NCBI RefSeq assembly: GCF_010667655.1
Contig: NZ_WHZU01000005.1
Span: 124,001 to 188,000, forward strand
Origin: Bifidobacterium saimiriisciurei
GTDB taxonomy: Bacteria; Actinomycetota; Actinomycetes; Actinomycetales; Bifidobacteriaceae
Length of the DNA: 64,000 nucleotides
Direction of reading: 5' to 3'
Notes under the pieces: model-generated
Told to the model about the DNA's origin: nothing
Databases searched by the model: none
Seen by the model: only the letters and a program-made list of their open reading frames with translations
Part shown: in pieces, positions 8,332 to 17,091 of the stretch
Layout: every line of letters starts with the position of its first letter
How positions within the stretch are numbered: the first letter of the stretch is position 1
Translations under genes and position numbers: made by a program

Positions 8332-9435
8332 TCAGCGGGTCGGCGCCGCCGTCGACTTGCGCACGATGAGCGGGGCCGTGATCGTGGCGACGCCATGATG
8401 TCGCGGCAGATCGAGCTTCGGCGCCGCAGCCGCTTCGCCCTTCGTTCCGAGCAGCGAGAACAGCGTCCGCATGGCGGCCACACCCAGCGCCGAGAAATCG
8501 GGGCGGATGGTGGTCAGCGGCGGGATGGCGTTGTCCACGCCGGGCATGTCGTCGAATCCGACGAGGCTGACGTCCTTCGGCACGTAGAACCCGTGCTCGT
8601 ACAGCGAGCGCCGGATGCCCGTGGCCTGCAGGTCGTTGGCGGCCACGATGGCGGTGGGCAGCTGCGTCTTCGGGTCGTCGAGTCCGGCGAGGTATCGCTC
8701 GAAAAGATCGTATGCCGACTGTGCGGACCAGTCGCCGACCTCGAGCGTCCGCGATTCGATGCCGGCCGCGGCGCTTTCCGTCTCCCAGGCGATGCGGCGG
8801 GTCGCGGCGTCGCGCCAGTCCTGCGGACCGGCGAAATAGATCGTCCGGCGATGCCCTTCGGCGGCGAGATGCTCGACGATGGAGCGGATGGCCGACCACT
8901 GGTCCACGCCGAGGCACACGGTGGTCGGATCCTTGGCGATGATCTCCTCGATGTCGACGTCGGACGATCCGTGCGACGACGTGAGAATCACGCGCGGCAC
9001 CTTCAGTCGGGCGGAAAGCGCGGCCTCGACCATCGGCTCGGTCGGGGCGACGAACACGAACGCCTCCACGCCCTGGTCGAGGCAGGCGTTGGCCACCTCC
9101 TCGAACGCCTTCTGGTTGTATTCGTGGTCGTTCATGATGGAGATGGACACGTACAGGCCGTGCTTGCGGGCCATGGCCTCGATGGACGAGATGGTGGAGA
9201 GCGGGCCGTGGTAGCTCATGCCGCCGGCGATCAGCGCGATGGTGCGCGTGCGCTGCGTGGCGAGCGCGCGGGCGGCACCGGACGGACGGTAGCCGAGCTC
9301 GTCGATGGTCGCCTGCACCTTGGCCCGCGTGGTCGGCGACACGTTCGGGGAGTGGTTGATCACGCGCGAAACGGTCTGATGGGAGACCCCCGCCGCACGG
9401 GCAACTTCGAAGATGGACACGCGCTTGCTCGACAT
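8332..9435 (-). CDS. LacI-family transcriptional regulator, probable arabinose regulator
   Basis: A 367-residue DNA-binding repressor. The N-terminal helix-turn-helix and hinge read VSIFEVARAAGVSHQTVSRV and later YRPSGAARAL, typical of LacI. The remainder is a periplasmic-binding-like sensor domain (VGFDDMPGVDNAIPPLTTIR). GGAGG precedes the ATG. It sits directly upstream of araB in the same orientation. A GTGAGCG-type half palindrome lies in its own promoter, a fuller one at araB and another in front of a GH43 gene 54 kb away. Bifidobacterial arabinose operons are known to be controlled by a LacI protein (AraQ in B. breve); equating the two here is inference from location. The effector is probably an arabinose-derived sugar. 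Confidence 0.88.
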   Translation of the reverse strand: MSSKRVSIFEVARAAGVSHQTVSRVINHSPNVSPTTRAKVQATIDELGYRPSGAARALATQRTRTIALIAGGMSYHGPLSTISSIEAMARKHGLYVSISIMNDHEYNQKAFEEVANACLDQGVEAFVFVAPTEPMVEAALSARLKVPRVILTSSHGSSDVDIEEIIAKDPTTVCLGVDQWSAIRSIVEHLAAEGHRRTIYFAGPQDWRDAATRRIAWETESAAAGIESRTLEVGDWSAQSAYDLFERYLAGLDDPKTQLPTAIVAANDLQATGIRRSLYEHGFYVPKDVSLVGFDDMPGVDNAIPPLTTIRPDFSALGVAAMRTLFSLLGTKGEAAAAPKLDLPRHHGVATITAPLIVRKSTAAPTR

Positions 9436-9518
9436 ACCTCAAAACCTCCGGCTTCGTCGTTTGTATCTCGCCGTGTCATATCGTCGTTCAATCACCTTTG
9501 GAAAATCGTTTGACGTTC

Positions 9519-9533
9519 CGTTAGCGCTCACGG
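9519..9533. promoter_or_regulatory. Possible autoregulatory operator of the ara regulator
   Basis: CGTTAGCGCTCACG matches the araB operator at 10 of 14 positions, including AGCGCTCAC on this strand. It lies 84 bases upstream of the regulator start in the divergent region shared with the AEC carrier. No gene is seen in 9436-9751. Confidence 0.45.
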
Positions 9534-9751
9534 CTTCCTGTGACCATGGTAACGGCAATCACAAACGACACGACGTCGCAACGCGGATTTCCGCACCGAA
9601 TTTCACACTCCTCCCCCTATGCCCCCAAATTACATGTCGACGAGAGACGAGGACGCTTCCGACGGATGCGCGACGGACGTGCGGTGAAACAGACCCGGCG
9701 TAATACGGGGCCTGTGGCAGTATTGACGCGTACCAAACGGAGGGGAGCATC

Positions 9752-10693
9752 ATGCCAGGCCTGTTGAGCGCAATGCAGGGGTTCTGTGTAATCGGCATCG
9801 TCATCGCGGTGGGATACGTCGCCGCGCGCATGCACATCGGCGGGCCGCAGGGGCAGATGGTGCTCAACCGCTTCAGCTTCTTCGTCTCGAGCCCCTGCCT
9901 CATGTTCGCGATCCTCGCGAAGGAGCCGATCTTCGAGATCTTCCATTCGTCGATCATCGTGGCGTTCTTCTCGGCGGCGCTCGTCGGCCTGCTGTTCGTC
10001 ATCCTCAACAGGCTGTTCTTCCATATGGGCGCGGCCGACACGACGATCGGCGCGCTCAATTCGCTGTATCTCAACTCGAACAACATCGGCCTGCCGATCG
10101 CCACGTACATTCTCGGCAATCCGGCGCTGGTCGCGCCCATCCTCGTGATGCAGCAGGCCATCTTCACACCCGTCGGCCTGACCGTGCTCGACGTGACCAC
10201 CAAGGGCAAGGTGTCGCTCAGGGAGATCGCCAAGCAGCCGCTGCATCAGCCGCTGCTCATCGGCTCGCTGCTGGGCATTATCCTCTCGGCCGTGAACGCG
10301 AAGACCGGCTGGTTCCTGCCGAATTTCCTCTTCGACCCCATCAAGATGATCGGCGACTCCGCGGTTCCGATGATCCTCATGGCGTTCGGCATGTCGCTGC
10401 ACGGCACGAGGCCGATGCAGCAGAAGTCATCGCGTCCGGCGATCCTCACCGTCGCGATCCTGAAGAACATCGTGATGCCGGTCATCGCGTTCCTGCTCGC
10501 CTACTTCGTGATGGGCTTCCGCGGCGCGACGCTGTACGCGTGCGTGGTGCTCGCCGCCCTGCCGACCGGCCAGAACGTATACAACTACGCGGCGCGGTAC
10601 AACGTCGGCCTCACGTTCGCCCGCGACGGCATCCTGCTGTCCACGATGACGTCGCCCGTGTTCATTGCGCTCATCGCAGCATTGCTGAGCTGA
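9752..10693 (+). CDS. AEC-family (auxin efflux carrier type) membrane transporter
   Basis: A 313-residue protein with about ten hydrophobic helices, the usual size and layout of the auxin efflux carrier (AEC) family. Diagnostic stretches are LNRFSFFVSSPCLMFAIL near the N terminus, SLYLNSNNIGLPIATYILGN in the middle and a C-terminal AALPTGQNVYNYAARY. AEC proteins export or import organic acids such as malate and other small anions; the substrate cannot be read from sequence. A strong GGAGGGG site precedes the ATG. It stands alone, divergent from the ara regulator and convergent with the acyltransferase gene. Its 3' end is duplicated downstream as part of an inverted-repeat element. Confidence 0.85.
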   Translation: MPGLLSAMQGFCVIGIVIAVGYVAARMHIGGPQGQMVLNRFSFFVSSPCLMFAILAKEPIFEIFHSSIIVAFFSAALVGLLFVILNRLFFHMGAADTTIGALNSLYLNSNNIGLPIATYILGNPALVAPILVMQQAIFTPVGLTVLDVTTKGKVSLREIAKQPLHQPLLIGSLLGIILSAVNAKTGWFLPNFLFDPIKMIGDSAVPMILMAFGMSLHGTRPMQQKSSRPAILTVAILKNIVMPVIAFLLAYFVMGFRGATLYACVVLAALPTGQNVYNYAARYNVGLTFARDGILLSTMTSPVFIALIAALLS

Positions 10694-10808
10694 CCGCAAT
10701 GAACCCTCGTCGTCTTGGCGACGACTTCGCATCGCCTACGGACAGTCCACCGGGCTGTCCGCTTTACGGCTCAGTATTGCGGTCATCGCGGCATTGCTGA
10801 GCTGACTA
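10660..10808. repeat. Inverted-repeat element with duplicated end of the AEC gene
   Basis: The last 22 coding bases plus stop of the AEC gene (10671-10694) recur at 10783-10806 with one mismatch. Between them lies an element bounded by TGACCGCAAT (10691-10700) and its complement ATTGCGGTCA (10776-10785), with two inner hairpins (GTCGTC/GACGAC and GGACAG/CTGTCC). In addition GTTCATTGCG inside the gene (10660-10669) pairs perfectly with CGCAATGAAC just after the stop (10695-10704). The block separates two convergent genes and may stop transcription in both directions. Confidence 0.75.
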
Positions 10809-13049
10809 CTGGCCGCAGACGGCCTGACGGAGCATCGTGGCGTAGGCCGCGGCGCCGGTCATGCCCGGGTGGATGCCGTCGTCGCCGAAGTATTCGCTAT
10901 GGCCTTCGCTGTAGCCGTGCCAGTCGATGATGCCGACGTTGGGGTTCTTCGCTGCGGCCGCACGCAGCATCTTGTTGTTGTTGGTCTCCTGCCATGGGTA
11001 CGGCATGCGGATGGTCACGAAGAACGTGGGCTTGCCGCCGGTCGCATCGATGAGCTTCTGCACCTCCTGCTCGTTTTCGATGATGCCGTTCGTGCCGAGC
11101 CCGAAGATCACCACGCTGCCGTTGTGCCCTGCGGCGACGTCGGCCTGATAGATGCCGACGGCCTCGGGCATCTGGCGGTTCGGCTTGCCGTCGATGAATC
11201 CGTTCGGAAACGTCTCCTGGATGAACTCCGACGTGCCGGACGTCACCGAATCGCCGACCATCATGATGTCGGCGCTGCAGCTCTGGGTGGCGGGGTCATA
11301 ACGGTATTTCGAGATGTCGAAGTTGTTCGGCACCTTCTCCGCCTTCGACGTGACCGTCGGCGTGGGCTTCGCGGATGCGGCGGCGCCGGCCGACGCCGAC
11401 GCCGTCTTCTTGGGTTTCGGCTTCGGCTTGGGCTTCAGCGGCCTGCCGGTCGTCCGCTCGGCGAGTTCCGGCCGCAATTGGACGGCCCGGACTTGGGCGA
11501 TCTGCGCCCAGTTGACCGGCGCCCACGTGAGCGCGATGACGACGATGACGCCGAGCACCGACATCACCCATGCGCCGGGACGAAGACCGGAGGAACGGAG
11601 GAAGCCGAACGGCGAGCGACGCGGAGCGGAGGCGACGGCGGCGGGCGCCAAGGCCGCCGTGGCCGGAGATTCCACCGGCAGCGGCGACGCATCCGGAACC
11701 GGCAGTCCCGGTATCGGCCTCCCCACGGGAGCGGGAGCCTTGTCGAGGTCGATTGATTCCGAAGAGGCCGGCTCCGACGTCTTCGGTTCCGTCTCCGCAG
11801 CCGGCTTCGCCGCATGCCTCCTCGCGGCCTCGACCAGCTGATAGAACACCTCGCCGGCCGCGACGATGATCGCGAGCTGCACGAGCCATCCCCACCACGG
11901 CAGCGCCTCGGTGCGCGTGGCCGGATTCATGATCTGCAGCAGCGGATAATGCACGAGATACAGGCTGAACGAACGCGATCCGATGTAATGCAGCGGCGCG
12001 CATCCAAGCACTTTCGGCCAGATGGAACGTTCCTGCACCGTGCATGCCAGCGCGATCAGCGACACGACGGCGGCCACGGCATAGCCGCCCTGATACATAT
12101 ACGACAGATAGCCGTTGGCGAACCAGAATCCGGCAAGCAGCGCGGCAAGCGCCACGGCGCCGAGCACGTCGGCGAGGATGACGGCGGCGCCGCGACGAGG
12201 CGCGGGCGCCGTATCGGAGGCGGGGAGCGGAACGGTGGCATCGACGACGGGCACGGGCATCGACGACGCGCCGGCCGGCAACGGCACGGAGGGCAGGCCG
12301 TCGACGGTCCGCGCGGGCGCCGGCATCGGCCCGGTGGCGGAAACCGCAGGCTCCTCCGACGGCCTCGGAGCCATCCAGACGGCGAGCAATGCGCCGGCGG
12401 CAAGCTCGGCGAGGCGGGTGTCGGTGCCGTAGTACACGCGGGACGTGCTGCCCGGATCGAACAGCAGGAACATCGCCGCGGACGAGGCGATCATGATGAC
12501 GACGACCACGATGGAGCGAATCCACTTCGATTTCGTCAGGCGTCCGAGCGCCATGAGCAGCAGCGGCCAGATGATATAGAACTGCATGGTGACGCCGAGG
12601 AACCACAGATGGGTCAGCGGCGACGGCAGGCCGGCGGCCTGGAAATACGGGACCTTGCGGAAGATGTACACCCAGTTGCTGGCGAACAGGGCGCTGGGCA
12701 GCGCGTCGGAGACGACCTTCTGCAGCAGGCTCGGTGCGAACAGCCATACCAGCGCCGGAGTGACGGCGATGATGGCCAGCGTCGGCGGCAGCAGCCGCTT
12801 GACGCGGCGCGCAAGATAACGGCCGTACCCGAACGCGCCGGTGGAGTCCACGACGCCGAGCACGGAACGCGTGGCCAGGAATCCGGTGATGACGAAGAAC
12901 AGCGTCACACCGATGAATCCGCCCTGCAGCAGCGACGGCCTCGTATGAAACGCGATGACGCCGATGATGGCCAATGCACGCAGGCCGTCGATGCCGGCGA
13001 AATGCGTATGCTTCGCCGGCGAGCCGCTCTTCCCTCTGATTTCGCTCAC
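10806..13049 (-). CDS. Acyltransferase 3 / SGNH-hydrolase envelope O-acetyltransferase
   Basis: A 747-residue OafA/YrhL-type protein. Residues from about 15 form the acyltransferase-3 membrane domain: HFAGIDGLRALAIIGVIAFH carries the catalytic-type His, followed by many helices. A low-complexity Pro/Ala linker follows. The last 180 residues are an SGNH esterase-like domain with GDSV, GLGTNG and DGIHPGM motifs, carrying the catalytic Ser, Gly/Asn and Asp-His. Such proteins move acetyl groups across the membrane onto peptidoglycan or wall glycans. The start codon is GTG with no clear ribosome site, and a GGGTACAGCGTACCC palindrome lies immediately before it, which could be an operator. The acceptor glycan is unknown. 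Confidence 0.85.
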   Translation of the reverse strand: MSEIRGKSGSPAKHTHFAGIDGLRALAIIGVIAFHTRPSLLQGGFIGVTLFFVITGFLATRSVLGVVDSTGAFGYGRYLARRVKRLLPPTLAIIAVTPALVWLFAPSLLQKVVSDALPSALFASNWVYIFRKVPYFQAAGLPSPLTHLWFLGVTMQFYIIWPLLLMALGRLTKSKWIRSIVVVVIMIASSAAMFLLFDPGSTSRVYYGTDTRLAELAAGALLAVWMAPRPSEEPAVSATGPMPAPARTVDGLPSVPLPAGASSMPVPVVDATVPLPASDTAPAPRRGAAVILADVLGAVALAALLAGFWFANGYLSYMYQGGYAVAAVVSLIALACTVQERSIWPKVLGCAPLHYIGSRSFSLYLVHYPLLQIMNPATRTEALPWWGWLVQLAIIVAAGEVFYQLVEAARRHAAKPAAETEPKTSEPASSESIDLDKAPAPVGRPIPGLPVPDASPLPVESPATAALAPAAVASAPRRSPFGFLRSSGLRPGAWVMSVLGVIVVIALTWAPVNWAQIAQVRAVQLRPELAERTTGRPLKPKPKPKPKKTASASAGAAASAKPTPTVTSKAEKVPNNFDISKYRYDPATQSCSADIMMVGDSVTSGTSEFIQETFPNGFIDGKPNRQMPEAVGIYQADVAAGHNGSVVIFGLGTNGIIENEQEVQKLIDATGGKPTFFVTIRMPYPWQETNNNKMLRAAAAKNPNVGIIDWHGYSEGHSEYFGDDGIHPGMTGAAAYATMLRQAVCGQ

Positions 13050-13177
13050 GGGTACAGCGTACCCCCTCCCCCACCGCCGCAGGTTACGAAATCTTGAATT
13101 ATCGCAGCTAAATCAACTCCCCGAAATCACGGTCATCGCCGTGGAACGCGCCTGCCGGAGGAACGCCGCGGAAGAAG

Positions 13178-14509
13178 CTACCGGTCGAAGGTGGTGGCGG
13201 CGATGTGGCGCAGACGCTCCTCGAAGCGAGGCCAGTCGGTCTTCATCGCGGTCAGGAGCTTCAGGTTCCTGACCTCGTCGAACGGCACCCATGCGATCTC
13301 GAGGCTTTCATCGTCGTTGGCGCGCGGCTCGACGGTATGGCCCGGCTTCTCGAATGCGAAGACGGTGGTGTAGCCCCACGGACCATGGTCCTCGAGATAC
13401 GAGCCGACGACGGTGATGTTCTCGGGGCGGATGTTCGCCTCCTCGAAGCTTTCGCGCAGCGCGCCCTCGAGCGGGCTCTCGCCGTCGGCGATGGCGCCAC
13501 CGGGGATGCCCCACGTGCCGCCCTCGGCGCTCCACAGGGCACGGTGCTGCATGAGCACGTCGGTGATGATGCCGGTCTCGGCGTCACGGCGGGCCAGCAG
13601 CACGCCGGCGGCGCCGTTGAGCCCCCAGTGCTTGTGCCCGCACGCGCAGTCGATGAACCCGTCGCCCGGCTGCAGCACGTTCTCCTTGGGGGTCTCCCAC
13701 TCGGAGTTGATGGTGCCGCCGTTCTGCTGGGTGTCGCGGTCGAGGTTCCACAGGTCGGTCCAGGCGATGTCAAGCTCCTCGACCAGCTGGCGGGTAAGCG
13801 GCAGGCTCAGGCCGATGATGCCGCTCGGGTCTCCCTGGATGCCGTCGATGAACGCGCCGCCGAACCCGTCGAGCGTGAAGGAGCCGGCCACTTCGAGCGG
13901 CTCGCCGGTGGCGATGTAGCGTTCGATGTCGTCGTCGGAATAGTTCGCGAACGTCACCTCGGCGTGGCTGGCGCGGCTGACCATGCGGCCGGTGGCCGCG
14001 TCGATCACGCAGTGGCCCGTCCACAGGGTGCCGGTGCGGCCGCGCATGAGACGCAGGCGCTCGCGGGCGTGCTCCACCGTATGCGGCTTGCCGTAGGGCA
14101 CGCCGTCGAGTTCGAACATGGAGTCGCAGCCGATGATCAGCGGACCGGCCATGGCGTTGGTCATGCCGCGATGCTGTTCAAGGGCTTCCTGGATGGTGGA
14201 GGTTTCGGCGACCGTTCCGAATCCGTCCGCAAGCGGATGGGAGACGTGCTGCTCGCCGACCGCGGTGGCGGCGGTGGCGGCGATGGCGAGATAGTCACGA
14301 TACACGGCGGCCGCCTTGGCGCGCGCCAGCAGCGGCACACGCTCCTGCGTGGTCATGTCGTCGGGGCTGATGCCCTGCTGCGCCGCGGTATTGACCACGA
14401 CGGCCGCCTCGTCGACATGCGACACGCGAATCGTCGGGCGGATGCCCGCATGGAACAGCACATCACGGCGCGCCTTGGACTTGGACGCGAGAATCACCGG
14501 AATCGCCAA
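13178..14509 (-). CDS. Maf-like nucleotide pyrophosphatase fused to a Nudix hydrolase
   Basis: A 443-residue two-domain enzyme. Residues 1 to about 235 form a Maf domain (VILASKSKARRDVLFHAG, later GCDSMFELDG and FTLDGFGGAFIDGIQGDPSG), a house-cleaning nucleotide pyrophosphatase. From about 280 comes a Nudix domain whose box reads GGAIADGESPLEGALRESFE then EANI. A small Cys/His cluster (CACGHKH) precedes the Nudix part. The fused protein probably clears abnormal nucleotides. It uses a TTG start with GAGGAGAGG upstream. It lies 41 bases after thrB on the same strand, so it may be the last gene of the threonine operon. Substrates are not known. Confidence 0.88.
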   Translation of the reverse strand: MAIPVILASKSKARRDVLFHAGIRPTIRVSHVDEAAVVVNTAAQQGISPDDMTTQERVPLLARAKAAAVYRDYLAIAATAATAVGEQHVSHPLADGFGTVAETSTIQEALEQHRGMTNAMAGPLIIGCDSMFELDGVPYGKPHTVEHARERLRLMRGRTGTLWTGHCVIDAATGRMVSRASHAEVTFANYSDDDIERYIATGEPLEVAGSFTLDGFGGAFIDGIQGDPSGIIGLSLPLTRQLVEELDIAWTDLWNLDRDTQQNGGTINSEWETPKENVLQPGDGFIDCACGHKHWGLNGAAGVLLARRDAETGIITDVLMQHRALWSAEGGTWGIPGGAIADGESPLEGALRESFEEANIRPENITVVGSYLEDHGPWGYTTVFAFEKPGHTVEPRANDDESLEIAWVPFDEVRNLKLLTAMKTDWPRFEERLRHIAATTFDR

Positions 14510-14550
14510 CGGAAAAACCTCTCCTCAACTACAGGACGTTCAAGAAACCG

Positions 14551-15597
14551 TCAGGCTTCTTCCGGTCCGAACAACACACCCTGGCGGTCGATCGCCGGAT
14601 GCAGCATACGCCAATGGCCGGCCGACAGCCAGTTCTCGAACAGCAGATTCGTCAGGGCCGCGGAATCGTCGCCCTCGTGCAGCACCAGCACGCACGGGCC
14701 GGCGCCGGAGATCGTGGACGCGTATCCGTGGGCGCGCAGGAACGTCATCAGCTCCCACGACTGCGGCATCAGCGAGCTGCGGTAGTGCTGGTGCAGCGTA
14801 TCGCCGGTGGCCGAGAACAGCAGCGCGTTGGTGTCGCGGCCCGAGGCGCCGCTCATGGCGGCTGGCAGCAGGGCCACGCGCGAGACGTTGAACAGGGCGT
14901 CGGTGCGGGGCACCTCAAGCGGCAGGGCCTTGCGCGCCTCCTCGGTGGAAAGCTTGTAGTCGGGCACGAACACCCAGGCGTTGATGAGGTCGCCGACCGG
15001 GTAGTTCACGGTATGGTAGCCGCCCTTGAACGGCTCGGTGGAGCCGGGGAACAGGGCCGCATCGCCGGAGACGGGCACCACGTTCGACTCCTTCGAGGAC
15101 GGCGCGTCGGTGATCGGTACCTCGGTCTTCGGTTCGAAGTCCCACGAAACGGTCATGCCGCCGTATACGGCCGGCGCCACGTTGTCGGGGTGCCCTTCGA
15201 TATGCGCCGCGAGGTCGAAGATGAAGTCGCGGGCCTCGTCGCCGTAGCCGGCGAAGGCGACCGCCGCGGAGACGCCGGCCACGATGGCCTCGGCGGAGGA
15301 GCCCATGCCGCGCTCCTGCGGGATGCGGTTGTGCGCCACCAGCTCGACGCCCGCCTGCGGCAGGCCGAGTTCGTCGAGCGCACGGCGGAACGTGCGGACG
15401 ACCAGATGCGATTCGTCGCGCGGCAGCGTGTCCTCGCCCTCGCCATGGATCTCGATCTGCGCGCCGGCGGTCGGCAGCAGACGGAAACTCAGCTCGTCGC
15501 GCACGCCAAGGGCCAGGCCGGCGGCGTCGAAGCCGGGGCCGAGGTTGGCGCTGGTGGCGGGAACGGATACGCGCACGGCATCGGTGGCGAACTTCAT
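14551..15597 (-). CDS. thrB: Homoserine kinase
   Basis: A 348-residue GHMP-family kinase that phosphorylates homoserine, committing it to threonine. It begins MKFATDAVRVSVPATSANLGPGFD, the typical ThrB N terminus; the ATP-binding loop reads ERGMGSSAEAIVAG and a C-terminal GHMP block reads ISGAGPCVLVLHEG. The start at 15597 has AAGGAG six bases upstream; the longer frame was rejected for lack of one. It follows hom with a 76-base gap that contains a perfect 11-bp hairpin. Homoserine is also the substrate of MetA encoded at 43-44 kb, so this gene and metA sit at the branch point between threonine and methionine. Confidence 0.95.
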   Translation of the reverse strand: MKFATDAVRVSVPATSANLGPGFDAAGLALGVRDELSFRLLPTAGAQIEIHGEGEDTLPRDESHLVVRTFRRALDELGLPQAGVELVAHNRIPQERGMGSSAEAIVAGVSAAVAFAGYGDEARDFIFDLAAHIEGHPDNVAPAVYGGMTVSWDFEPKTEVPITDAPSSKESNVVPVSGDAALFPGSTEPFKGGYHTVNYPVGDLINAWVFVPDYKLSTEEARKALPLEVPRTDALFNVSRVALLPAAMSGASGRDTNALLFSATGDTLHQHYRSSLMPQSWELMTFLRAHGYASTISGAGPCVLVLHEGDDSAALTNLLFENWLSAGHWRMLHPAIDRQGVLFGPEEA

Positions 15598-15614
15598 AAT
15601 GCTCCTTAGTCGCA

Positions 15615-15650
15615 ATGTCGTCCCGCACGGCATTCCATACGGGACGACAT
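15615..15650 (-). terminator. Hairpin between hom and thrB
   Basis: ATGTCGTCCCG pairs perfectly with CGGGACGACAT across a 14-base loop. There is no T tract, so it may weaken read-through or protect the upstream message rather than terminate fully. Confidence 0.45.
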
Positions 15651-15673
15651 CATCGGATGATGATTGGTGCGGA

Positions 15674-16984
15674 TCAGGCCATGACTCGCAGGATGGTGGC
15701 CTCGCCGGTCACGAAGTCGAGCTTGCTCACGGCTTCGACGGCCTCGCGCAGCGTGACCTCGTCGCACAGATGGGTGACGAGGCGCAGCTGCTGCAGCTCG
15801 CCGCTGTATCCCGGCTCGTGCAGCGTGGGCTTGAGGTCCTGGTTCACGCCGTTGATGGAAAGTCCTCGCTTGGCGAACTCCTCGGCGATGGCGGCGAGCG
15901 TGCCCGGCTTGTCGTGGATCACGAAGCGCACGGCGAACGCGGAACGCGAGGCGTTGAGCGGGGCCTTCGGAAGGTTCGCGTACATCGGGATGGACGGGCC
16001 GGTGCAGCCGTGCGTGATGTGGCGGGCCTCGGTGACGACGTCGCCGACCACGGCGGAGGCGGTCGGGTCGCCGCCGGCGCCACGGCCGTAGAACATGAGG
16101 TCGTCGGCGGCCTCGGCCTTGACGAACACGGCGTTGAAGCTGCCTCGCACGCTGGCGAGCGGATGCTCGTTCGGAATCAGCGCCGGGTACACGCGGGCGG
16201 AGACGCCGGCCTCAGAGTTCTCGCACACGGCGAGTAGCTTGATGACCTTGTTCTCGGCGGTGGCGGCGGCGATGTCGTCGGCCGTGATCTTGGTGATGCC
16301 CTCGACGGAGACGTCGTCGATGCGCACGTCGGTATGGAACGCGAGCGACGCCATGATGGCTGCCTTGTTCGCCGCGTCCTCGCCCTCGATGTCGCCGGTC
16401 GGGTCGGCCTCGGCGTAGCCCTTGGCCTGCGCGTCCTTGAGCGCCACGTCGAAGTCGAGGCCCTTGGTGGTCATCTCGTCGAGGATGTAGTTGGTCGTGC
16501 CGTTGACGATGCCCATGATGCTGGTGATCCTGTCGCCGACCATGGATTCGCGCAGCGGGCGCACGATCGGGATGGCACCGGCCACGGCGGCCTCGAAGTA
16601 GAAGTCGACGCCCTTGGCCTCGGCGGCCGCATAGATCTCCGGGCCGTACTTGGCGATGAGGGCCTTGTTGGCGGTGACGACGGACGCGCCGGATTCGATG
16701 GCCTTCATCACGAACGTGTGCGCGGCGGTCGTGCCGCCGATGAGTTCGATGACGATGTCGGCCTTGGTGCACAGGTCGGCGGTGTCGGTGGTGAGCAGCG
16801 ACTTGTCGATCCACGGCACGTTGACTTCGTCCGGGTCGAGGCAGGCGACGCCGACGAGCTCGATCGGGCGGCCGATGCGGTGCGCAAGCTCCTCGCTCTG
16901 TTCGACGATCAGGCGGGCGGTGGCCGAGCCGACCGTGCCGGCGCCCAGCAGTGCTACGCGAATCGGGCTTTCGTTCTGTGCCAT
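15674..16984 (-). CDS. hom: Homoserine dehydrogenase
   Basis: A 436-residue NAD(P)-dependent enzyme that reduces aspartate semialdehyde to homoserine. The Rossmann start is IRVALLGAGTVGSATARLI. The catalytic region contains FEAAVAGAIPIVRPLRES, SIMGIVNGTTNYIL and YAEADPTGDIEGEDAANK. A C-terminal ACT domain (VIHDKPGTLAAIAEEFAKRG) is where threonine usually gives feedback inhibition. The chosen ATG at 16984 has AAGGA upstream. It lies between lysA (107-base gap) and thrB on the same strand, the order seen in other actinobacteria. Confidence 0.96.
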   Translation of the reverse strand: MAQNESPIRVALLGAGTVGSATARLIVEQSEELAHRIGRPIELVGVACLDPDEVNVPWIDKSLLTTDTADLCTKADIVIELIGGTTAAHTFVMKAIESGASVVTANKALIAKYGPEIYAAAEAKGVDFYFEAAVAGAIPIVRPLRESMVGDRITSIMGIVNGTTNYILDEMTTKGLDFDVALKDAQAKGYAEADPTGDIEGEDAANKAAIMASLAFHTDVRIDDVSVEGITKITADDIAAATAENKVIKLLAVCENSEAGVSARVYPALIPNEHPLASVRGSFNAVFVKAEAADDLMFYGRGAGGDPTASAVVGDVVTEARHITHGCTGPSIPMYANLPKAPLNASRSAFAVRFVIHDKPGTLAAIAEEFAKRGLSINGVNQDLKPTLHEPGYSGELQQLRLVTHLCDEVTLREAVEAVSKLDFVTGEATILRVMA

Positions 16985-17091
16985 ATCCTTGCGTCCTTCC
17001 CAAAGACGGTACGTTTGCATTGGAATTACAACCTATTCAATCCTACGGGTGCAAAGCGACAGACCGCGGATTGATGGGACCGTGCACACCG

